A stretch of 11,560 bases of DNA, from the NCBI GenBank assembly GCA_021850555.1, contig JAJZLX010000085.1, positions 1-11,560 on the forward strand, written 5' to 3'. The translations under genes were made by a program, and so were the position numbers. This stretch comes from Pseudomonadota bacterium (GTDB lineage Bacteria > Pseudomonadota > Gammaproteobacteria > Steroidobacterales > Steroidobacteraceae). A model generated the notes under the pieces. The model was not told the origin of the DNA, searched no databases, and saw only the letters and a program-made list of their open reading frames with translations. Of the stretch, positions 6,315 through 11,560 are shown piece after piece. Every line of letters begins with the position of its first letter. Positions within the stretch are counted from its first letter, which is position 1.

Positions 6315-7382
6315 ATGTCCGCAGAGCGCAGCTCCGCCGCACAACTCCTGAAATCCTTCACGCCGCTCGATCGGCTCAAGCGCGAGAATCTCGCGGCGCT
6401 CGCCAAGAAAGTGACGCTGCAGCGCTTTCCCCCGGGACAGACCCTCTTCAGCGAGGGCGAACTCGACGGGCGCACGATGTGGCTGGTATCCGGCGCGATC
6501 GAGATTCTGGAGGGCGGGCGCACGGTCGACACCGTGCGCGCCGGCACCGACCCGGCGCGCCGGGCGCTGTGTCCCTCGAGCCCGCGATCCTCGACCGCGC
6601 GCGCGCTCGAGCCGGTGCGCTGCCTCTCGGTCGACAGCGAGCTGCTTGACCTCGTGCTCACCTGGGACCAGACCGGGGTGTACGAGGTGAGCGAGCTGTG
6701 CGCGCAGGCTGCAGGCAGCGCCGATGACTGGATGACGACGCTGCTGCAGAGCGAGGCCTTCCGGCGCATCCCGCCGGCGAACCTGCAGGCCATCTTCACG
6801 CATCTGGAGCGGATGCCGGTCACGACGGGCGAGACCGTGATCCGCCAGGGCGAGGAAGGCGATTACTTCTACGTCATCATCAACGGCAAGGCTCAGGTGA
6901 CCCGTGAGACGCCGCTCAACCGGGCGGGCCTGAAGCTCGCCGAGCTCGGCACCGGCGACACCTTCGGCGAGGACGCGCTGATTGCGGAAACCCAGCGCAA
7001 CGCCACGGTGCGCATGCTGACCGACGGGGTGCTGATGCGCCTCGGCAAGCGCCACTTCCGGGAGCTGATGAACGATCCGCTCCTGCAGTGGGTCGGCTGG
7101 GAGCGGGCGCGGGAGATCGTCGCGCGCGGCGGCCGATGGCTCGATGCGCGTCTGCCGGCCGAGTGCCAAGTGCACGCGATCGAGGGCTCGATCAACATTC
7201 CGCTTTACTTCATCCGCATGAAGCTCGGCCTGCTCGATCGCCGGACGCCCTACGTGGTGTACTGCGATACCGGCCGGCGCAGCTCCGCGGCGGCCTACAT
7301 CCTGATCGAGCGTGGATTCGAGGCATACGTGCTCGAGGGCGGCCTGAACCAGAACATCACGGCGCTGCGTCGCAGCGCGTAA
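6315..7382 (+). CDS. Double cyclic-nucleotide-binding domain plus rhodanese protein
   Basis: A 355-residue soluble protein with three domains. The first cyclic-nucleotide-binding (Crp-like) domain, about 10-115, has the opening FPPGQTLFSEGE but lacks a phosphate-binding cassette, so it is probably structural. The second, about 145-255, starts at IFTHLERM, has GETVIRQGEEGDYFYVI and a good cassette, FGEDALIAETQRNATV, with Glu219 and Arg228; it could bind cAMP or cGMP. A rhodanese domain follows at about 265-350: WLDARLP, GSINIPLYF and the active-site loop YCDTGRRSS with Cys317, capable of carrying a persulfide. There is no helix-turn-helix, so it is not a Crp-type transcription factor. The start has GGAG 6 bases upstream. 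It runs convergent to pilZ with a 25-bp gap. A signal-gated sulfurtransferase or phosphatase-like sensor is an inference; the physiological role is unknown. Confidence 0.88.
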   Translation: MSAERSSAAQLLKSFTPLDRLKRENLAALAKKVTLQRFPPGQTLFSEGELDGRTMWLVSGAIEILEGGRTVDTVRAGTDPARRALCPSSPRSSTARALEPVRCLSVDSELLDLVLTWDQTGVYEVSELCAQAAGSADDWMTTLLQSEAFRRIPPANLQAIFTHLERMPVTTGETVIRQGEEGDYFYVIINGKAQVTRETPLNRAGLKLAELGTGDTFGEDALIAETQRNATVRMLTDGVLMRLGKRHFRELMNDPLLQWVGWERAREIVARGGRWLDARLPAECQVHAIEGSINIPLYFIRMKLGLLDRRTPYVVYCDTGRRSSAAAYILIERGFEAYVLEGGLNQNITALRRSA

Positions 7383-7407
7383 GCCGCAGCCTCGACCGCC
7401 TGCTTCG

Positions 7408-7758
7408 CTACATCGTGTGCGTCGGCTTGTCCCCGGAGAGCGCTCCGGCAAGGTAGGTTTCGATCTTCTTCTGCGTCTGGCCGTGGTCCTGCTCGCTGAA
7501 CTGCACGCCGATGCCCGCGGTGCGCTTGCCCTGCGCGCCCTTCGGCGTGACCCAGATGACCCGACCGGCCACCGGCAGCTTCTCATCCTCGCCCATGAGG
7601 TTGAGCAGCATGAACACCTCATCGCCCAGCCGATAGTTGCTGTTGGTCGGAATGAACAGCCCCCCGTTCTTCACGAACGGCATGTAGGCCATGTACAGCG
7701 CGCTCTTGTCCTTGATGGTGAGCGTCAGCAGACTCGGTTTGTTCCCACCCGCTTTCAA
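7408..7758 (-). CDS. pilZ: Type IV pilus assembly protein PilZ
   Basis: A 116-residue protein very like the original PilZ of Pseudomonas and Xanthomonas, which acts at the inner membrane with the PilB ATPase and FimX in pilus extension. Characteristic segments are LTIKDKS, YMPFVKNGGLFIPT, GDEVFMLLNLM, GRVIWVTPKGAQG, GIGVQF and the C-terminus ETYLAGAL...KPTHTM. It lacks the RxxxR and (D/N)xSxxG motifs that bind c-di-GMP, as is known for this class, so it should not bind the messenger itself. The start is TTG at 7758, backed by GAGG 8 bases upstream. No ATG or GTG start is seen just upstream, and the first internal Met (residue 23) would cut into the domain. It is the last gene of the minus-strand operon, 49 nt after holB. 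The tatD gene often found next is absent. Confidence 0.95.
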   Translation of the reverse strand: MKAGGNKPSLLTLTIKDKSALYMAYMPFVKNGGLFIPTNSNYRLGDEVFMLLNLMGEDEKLPVAGRVIWVTPKGAQGKRTAGIGVQFSEQDHGQTQKKIETYLAGALSGDKPTHTM

Positions 7759-7766
7759 GATCTTCG

Positions 7767-7770
7767 CCTC
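7767..7770 (-). promoter_or_regulatory. Ribosome binding site deciding the TTG start of pilZ
   Basis: GAGG on the minus strand lies 8 bases ahead of the TTG at 7758-7756. This correct spacing, with no ATG nearby, is the main reason for choosing the TTG start. Confidence 0.6.
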
Positions 7771-7807
7771 AGGCGTAAATGTGGCGCCCGGCGCGCCCGC
7801 CCCGCGC

Positions 7808-8770
7808 TCACGCGGCGCGGCTCATCGCCATGCGCCGCAGCAGCGCCTCGATCGCCATACTCCGGTTGATCGGCGCATCGAATGATGACTTGAGCTCCCG
7901 CACCGCGTCCAGCAGCTCGAACCAGTCCCTAATGCTCAACCGGCCGGTGCCCTGCGGGTGCGCGCCAGCGCGCAGTTCCGAGGATTGCCCGGGGCGCAGG
8001 AGGTGGTCTCGGATCCGTTCCGTGAGCCAGTTCTCGAAACAGGCGAGGCGCAGCTTCGGCTCCGAGCGCACCCAGCGCTCGGCGATGGCGAGCGGATCAC
8101 CCTCGCCGGCGCCGGCCTGCGCGAGGTCCCGGCGGGTCTCTCCCGCCGTCGCGATCACCACGGCCGGATCGGACTGCTCGGCGAGCACGGGCGCCTCCCC
8201 GAGCACCGTCAGAACAGCCTCCCAGTCGGCCTCCCCCCGGCTCGCACGCAGCCACTCGACAGCCTGCTCGCGCGTGGGTGCTTGCACTCTCACCCGCTGG
8301 CAGCGGCTCATGATGGTCGCGGGCAGTCGCGAGGGCTGGGTCGCGACGAGCGCCAAGAGCGTGCGCGGCGGCGGCTCCTCGAGCGTCTTCAGCAGCGCGT
8401 TGGCGGCGAAGCGGTTCATGCTGTCGGCGGGCGAGAGGATGCCCACCTTGTAGCCGCCCTGATGGGCCGTCAGGGCGAGGTCGGCGCTCAACTCGCGCAC
8501 CTGCTCGATGCGGATCTGCGTGGCCTCCTCGAGCGGCCCGACGATCGCCAGGTCCGGATGCTGGCGCCGGGCCACGTGCCCGCAGGCGGGGCACTGACCG
8601 CACGGAGCCTGGGTGGGCTGCGTGCACAGCACGAGCTGCGCGGCCCACAGCGCCAGCCACTGCCCGCCCGCTCCCGGCGCCTCGTGAATGAGCAGCGCAT
8701 GGGGAAACCTCCCGGCCGCCCAGGCGCCTTGCAGACGCTGCATCTGCCCGTGCAGCCACTTAGGGGTCAT
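7808..8770 (-). CDS. holB: DNA polymerase III subunit delta' (HolB)
   Basis: A 320-residue clamp-loader subunit that, with delta and the gamma/tau subunits, opens and loads the beta sliding clamp. The N-terminal AAA+-like domain has HALLIHEAPGAGG (24-36), where the P-loop lacks the GK(S/T) residues, as is usual for delta', which does not hydrolyse ATP. A zinc-binding cluster follows: Cys49, Cys57, Cys60 and Cys63. Next come KVGILSPADSMN, ANALLKTLEEPP at 123-134, and the SRC motif (155-157), which in delta' supplies an arginine finger to the neighbouring gamma subunit. The C-terminal collar domain ends in SMAIEALLRRMAMS. The ATG overlaps the tmk stop by 4 nt (ATGA), and AGGGA lies 6 bases upstream. 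It sits in the conserved tmk-holB-pilZ order. Confidence 0.94.
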   Translation of the reverse strand: MTPKWLHGQMQRLQGAWAAGRFPHALLIHEAPGAGGQWLALWAAQLVLCTQPTQAPCGQCPACGHVARRQHPDLAIVGPLEEATQIRIEQVRELSADLALTAHQGGYKVGILSPADSMNRFAANALLKTLEEPPPRTLLALVATQPSRLPATIMSRCQRVRVQAPTREQAVEWLRASRGEADWEAVLTVLGEAPVLAEQSDPAVVIATAGETRRDLAQAGAGEGDPLAIAERWVRSEPKLRLACFENWLTERIRDHLLRPGQSSELRAGAHPQGTGRLSIRDWFELLDAVRELKSSFDAPINRSMAIEALLRRMAMSRAA

Positions 8771-9411
8771 GCACCGTCCCTGGCCGCCGTCAATCGCGAG
8801 AGGACCGCAGCGATCTGACGCTGCACGGCCTCCAGCGGAGCGGCCGCGTCGATGACCTCGATACGGCGCGGCTCACGCCGGGCGAGATCCAGGTACCCGG
8901 CCCGCACCCGCTCGAAGAACGCGCTCGTCTCGGCCTCGAAGCGATCGGATGCCCCGTCGCGGCGGCTCTTCGCACGCGTCAGGCCCATCTGCACCGGCAG
9001 ATCGAGCAGCAAAGTCAAGGTCGGCTCGAGCCCGCCATGGACCCGGGCCGCCAGCTGCTCGATCCAGGCCGCATCAACGCCCCGGCCGGCCCCCTGATAG
9101 GCGCGGGTGGCATCCGTGAAGCGATCGCACACCACCCAGTCCCCACGGGCGAGCGCCGGCCGGATCAGGTTCTCGAGGTGGATGTCCCGCGCGGCGAACA
9201 TCAGCAAAGTCTCGGCGGTGGCGGAGAGTGACTCGCTCCCCCGCTCGAGCACGATCCGCCGGACCCGCTCGGCGAGCTCCGTGCCCCCGGGCTCGCGCGT
9301 GAGGAGCGAGCTCACCGAGCGCCGCTGCAGCCACTCGCACACCCAGCGCGCGACGGTCGACTTGCCGGCGCCCTCGATGCCCTCGAGCGTGATGAGCCGG
9401 CCCGGGGTCAT
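8767..9411 (-). CDS. tmk: Thymidylate kinase
   Basis: A 214-residue kinase that phosphorylates dTMP to dTDP with ATP, an essential step of dTTP synthesis. The P-loop reads EGIEGAGKST at 10-19, followed by TREPGGTELAE (38-48), the dTMP-binding CDRFTDATRAYQGAGR at 95-110, and the LID region with several arginines (RAKSRRDGASDRFE). The absence of an Arg in the P-loop and its presence in the LID match the E. coli (type II) class. Length is normal (E. coli 213). It overlaps mltG by 4 nt at its start and holB by 4 nt at its end, so translation is probably coupled. Confidence 0.96.
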   Translation of the reverse strand: MTPGRLITLEGIEGAGKSTVARWVCEWLQRRSVSSLLTREPGGTELAERVRRIVLERGSESLSATAETLLMFAARDIHLENLIRPALARGDWVVCDRFTDATRAYQGAGRGVDAAWIEQLAARVHGGLEPTLTLLLDLPVQMGLTRAKSRRDGASDRFEAETSAFFERVRAGYLDLARREPRRIEVIDAAAPLEAVQRQIAAVLSRLTAARDGA

Positions 9412-10463
9412 TGCGCGGCCTTGTGGCGCTCGGCCCGCTCGCGATCGAGGCGCAGCTGCGCGAGGTAGCTGCGCACCTGCGCATCGTGCGTGGCGAGGGT
9501 TCTCGAGAAGTGATGGCCGCCCTTGCCCGTGGCGACGAAATACAGATCCCGGGTCCTGTCCGGGTGCACGGCGGCGCGCAAAGACCTCACCCCGGGCAGG
9601 CAGATCGGCGTCGGGGGCAGTCCGTTGCGGGTGTAGGTGTTGTAAGGCGTGGCGGTGGCGAGGTCCCGGATGCTGATCGCACCGTGGTAGCGGCTGCCGA
9701 GACCGTAGATCACCGTCGGGTCCGATTGCAGCTTCATGCCGCGGCGCAGTCGGTTCACGAACACGCCCGCGATCCGCCGCCGCTCGCCGGCCACTCCGGT
9801 CTCCTTCTCGATCATCGAGGCCAGAATGAGCGCCTGGTACGGGCTCTTAAGCGGCAGTTTCGCGCTGCGCCCCCGCCAGATGCGTGCGAGCATCGAGGAC
9901 ATCTTCTCGTAGGCCATGCGCAGGATCGTGATATCCGGAGTGCCCGGCGAGAAGATATAGGTGGAGGGGAAGAACCGGCCCTCCGGGTTCTGCCCCGCGT
10001 GCCCGAGGGCGGCCATGATCTGCCGATCGCTCTTGCCGCGCAGGGTGGGATCGATGTCCGGGTCGGCATCGAGCTGGTGGAGGAACTCGGCGAAGGTAGT
10101 GCCCTCCACGACCGTGATCCGATCCAACACCACCCGACCTTCCGCGAACAGCCGCACGATTTGCGCGGGGCTCGAGTGTGCCGGGATGTCGTATACGCCG
10201 ATCTCGATGCGCGGCTCGATGCCGCGCAGGCGCATGTATGCCTCCACCACCCGCGGATGGCGCAGCGCGCCGAGGCCGGCAAGCTGGGCGAACACCTCGT
10301 GCAGGCTCTCGCCCGCGGTGACGTTCAGGCGAACCGGCTTGCCCGAGGGGCCGGGCGCGGTGTAGTTGCGCTCGAGCAGCGCATAGCCGCCCGCCGCGGC
10401 GGCGGCGAGCACCAGCGCGCCGATCAGGAGCAGACGGCGCTTTCCCCGCAGCAGCTCAAGCAT
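9408..10463 (-). CDS. mltG: Endolytic transglycosylase MltG (YceG-like)
   Basis: A 351-residue inner-membrane lytic transglycosylase that cleaves nascent glycan strands and so helps set their length. Residues 1-10 are basic, and 11-30 (LLLIGALVLAAAAAGGYALL) form one membrane segment, leaving the rest in the periplasm. A LysM-like region follows (GESLHEVFAQL, about 45-115). The catalytic domain carries EGRFFPSTYIFSPG and the active-site segment ASMIEKETG, with Glu219 corresponding to Glu218 of E. coli MltG, then VFVNRLRRGMKLQSDPTVIYGLG, YNTYTRNGLPPTPI and the C-terminal HHFSRTLATH. The reading frame extends 23 codons further upstream. I chose the ATG at 10463 because it starts just before the membrane segment, has GAGGG 5 bases upstream and overlaps the pabC end by only 8 nt. 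Confidence 0.95.
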   Translation of the reverse strand: MLELLRGKRRLLLIGALVLAAAAAGGYALLERNYTAPGPSGKPVRLNVTAGESLHEVFAQLAGLGALRHPRVVEAYMRLRGIEPRIEIGVYDIPAHSSPAQIVRLFAEGRVVLDRITVVEGTTFAEFLHQLDADPDIDPTLRGKSDRQIMAALGHAGQNPEGRFFPSTYIFSPGTPDITILRMAYEKMSSMLARIWRGRSAKLPLKSPYQALILASMIEKETGVAGERRRIAGVFVNRLRRGMKLQSDPTVIYGLGSRYHGAISIRDLATATPYNTYTRNGLPPTPICLPGVRSLRAAVHPDRTRDLYFVATGKGGHHFSRTLATHDAQVRSYLAQLRLDRERAERHKAAQ

Positions 10464-11304
10464 CGGCGCCCTCGAGCAGCGGCGCGAGCCGCTCCTGCAG
10501 ACCCCGGGTGAGCGGCCCCGGGGCGAGCGCACGGCCGTCGAGCGCCCGCACCGGCCAGATGCCGATGCGCGCGTTGGTGAGGAACACCTCCGCGGCCGAA
10601 TCGAGATCCGCCGGGGTGAGCGCGCATTCGCTCACCGGGATGCCTGCGCGGGCCGCTTCCTGCAACACCACGCGCCGCATGATGCCGGCCACTCCGCACA
10701 GCGCGAGATCCGGCGTGCGCAGGCGCACTCCTTCCCCCGTCCCATCCACCAGGAACACATTGCTCATGGTGCCTGAGATCAGCCTGCCGGATTGACTGAG
10801 CATGAGCGCCTCCTCGGCCTCGATCACGGAATCCTCGTTGCGCGCCAGGATCTGCTCCAGGCGGTTCAGGTGCTTCAGCCCCGCGAGCGCCGGGTTCTCC
10901 CCGAGCCGCGTCGCGGCGGTGCGCACGCGCACACCCGAGCGGGCGAGCGCCGGATCCTCCTCGGGCCAAGGATAGCGGATCACGAGCCAGCTGCCCTGCT
11001 CCGCGCCGGCGGCATAGCCGCGTCCGAGCGCGATCCCGCGCGTCACCAGCAGCTTCACGATCGAGCGCTCGGCCTGCTCGGCGGCCAGCTCGATCCCGGC
11101 CTGCAGCCGCTGCGGGGCGGGCGCGGGGAGCCTCAGGCGCGCGCAGCCGAGGGCGAGCCGCGCCAGGTGCAACGACAGGAAGCGTGGGCGGCCGCCGACG
11201 CAGGCAAGGGTCTCGAACAGGCCGTCCCCGTAGTGCAGCCCGCGATCGAGCGCCGAGAGGCTGTCCGCGCGCTCGCCGTTGATCCACACCGTGGCCGCGG
11301 TCAC
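10456..11304 (-). CDS. pabC: Aminodeoxychorismate lyase
   Basis: A 282-residue PLP-dependent fold-type IV enzyme that converts 4-amino-4-deoxychorismate to p-aminobenzoate and pyruvate in folate synthesis. Visible marks are DRGLHYGDGLFETL at 20-33, the PLP-binding Lys144 in GLKHLNRLEQILARNE, the SGTMSNVFLV segment at 177-186 and the C-terminal VFLTNARIGIWPV. The chosen start is GTG at 11304, which overlaps the pabB stop as GTGA and has GGAG 4 bases upstream. A 36-residue N-terminal extension is open but Arg-rich, lacks family similarity and runs over the end of pabB. Relatives include D-amino acid and branched-chain aminotransferases, but the pabB-pabC-mltG context settles the lyase assignment. 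Confidence 0.93.
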   Translation of the reverse strand: MTAATVWINGERADSLSALDRGLHYGDGLFETLACVGGRPRFLSLHLARLALGCARLRLPAPAPQRLQAGIELAAEQAERSIVKLLVTRGIALGRGYAAGAEQGSWLVIRYPWPEEDPALARSGVRVRTAATRLGENPALAGLKHLNRLEQILARNEDSVIEAEEALMLSQSGRLISGTMSNVFLVDGTGEGVRLRTPDLALCGVAGIMRRVVLQEAARAGIPVSECALTPADLDSAAEVFLTNARIGIWPVRALDGRALAPGPLTRGLQERLAPLLEGADA

Positions 11305-11560
11305 GGCGCACTCCGATCGAGCGCGGCCAACAGCCCACGGGCCTTTGCCCGGGTCTCCTCGAGCTCGCGCCCGGGGTCGGAGTCGGCCACGATGCCGGCG
11401 CCGGCGCGCCACTCGAGCGCTCCTTCACTCAGGCAGAGGGTGCGGATCAGGATGTTGAAATCGAGGCTGCCGTCGAGGCCGAGCCAGCCGAGCGAGCCGG
11501 TGTAGGCGCCGCGGCCCTCGCCCTCGAGCTCGGCGATGATCTGCATGCAGCGGAACTTCG
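11301..11560 (-). CDS. pabB: Aminodeoxychorismate synthase component I, C-terminal part
   Basis: Only the last 85 or so codons are inside the window; the gene begins beyond base 11560. The fragment matches the end of the chorismate-utilising domain: MQIIAELE, GRGAYTGSLGWLGLDG, a strand at DFNILIRTL, and the signature WRAGAGIVADSDPGRELEET with the final KARGLL helix. PabB uses chorismate and ammonia (from PabA) to make aminodeoxychorismate, the substrate of PabC encoded next. Anthranilate synthase TrpE has a similar C-terminus, but the adjacent pabC overlapping by 4 nt favours PabB. The Met at 11546 is internal and is not a start. Confidence 0.9.
   Translation of the reverse strand, partial: KFRCMQIIAELEGEGRGAYTGSLGWLGLDGSLDFNILIRTLCLSEGALEWRAGAGIVADSDPGRELEETRAKARGLLAALDRSAP

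Noticed and set aside
6123..7622. Long minus-strand open frame opposite the cNBD-rhodanese gene and reaching over pilZ
   Set aside because: Low-complexity Arg-rich translation with no recognisable domain; it overlaps three well-supported genes in other frames.
9411..10511. Plus-strand open frame opposite mltG (366 codons)
   Set aside because: Exact antisense shadow of mltG with His/Arg/Gly-rich translation and no motifs.
11305..11412. N-terminal 36-residue extension of PabC
   Set aside because: It is Arg-rich, unlike the family, and overlaps the conserved end of pabB; the GTG at 11304 with GGAG upstream fits better.

Overview
The window looks like a chromosomal segment of a high-GC Gammaproteobacterium (GC roughly two thirds by eye, not counted). 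The strongest clue is the minus-strand run pabB(partial)-pabC-mltG-tmk-holB-pilZ, the order known from Pseudomonas and relatives. A canonical PilZ protein (C-terminus THTM) also implies type IV pili. No rRNA, tRNA, insertion sequence, phage gene or CRISPR array was seen, and no gap between genes exceeds about 200 bases.

Layout. Positions 2-2560 (+) encode a TonB-dependent outer-membrane receptor whose N-terminus carries an unusual (Ala-Pro)10 stretch written as a 60-bp hexamer repeat. It converges with a small TIR-like (MTH538/ThsB-like) gene at 2758-3210 (-). The gap between them holds a 15-bp perfect hairpin and a second nested palindrome, probably a shared terminator region. A 138-bp divergent gap leads to an endonuclease/exonuclease/phosphatase (EEP) fold hydrolase (3349-4113, +). 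It is followed 24 bp later by a FadJ-type fused enoyl-CoA hydratase/3-hydroxyacyl-CoA dehydrogenase (4138-6204, +). After a 110-bp gap with a hairpin comes a three-domain protein, two cyclic-nucleotide-binding domains plus a rhodanese domain (6315-7382, +). It converges with pilZ.

The right-hand third (7408-11560, -) is a tightly packed housekeeping operon: folate synthesis (PabB, PabC), peptidoglycan glycan-strand termination (MltG), dTMP phosphorylation (Tmk), the DNA polymerase III delta' subunit (HolB) and the type IV pilus protein PilZ. Adjacent genes overlap by 4, 8, 4 and 4 nt from pabB to holB, which points to translational coupling. pilZ follows after 49 nt and starts with TTG.

Most of the window is conventional. 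The parts deserving a second look are the orphan TIR-like gene, which seems to have lost the usual catalytic glutamate, its divergent EEP partner, the cNBD-cNBD-rhodanese protein beside pilZ, and the Ala-Pro linker and single cysteine pair of the receptor. There is no complete known defence system here: no ThsA or other effector accompanies the TIR-like protein.
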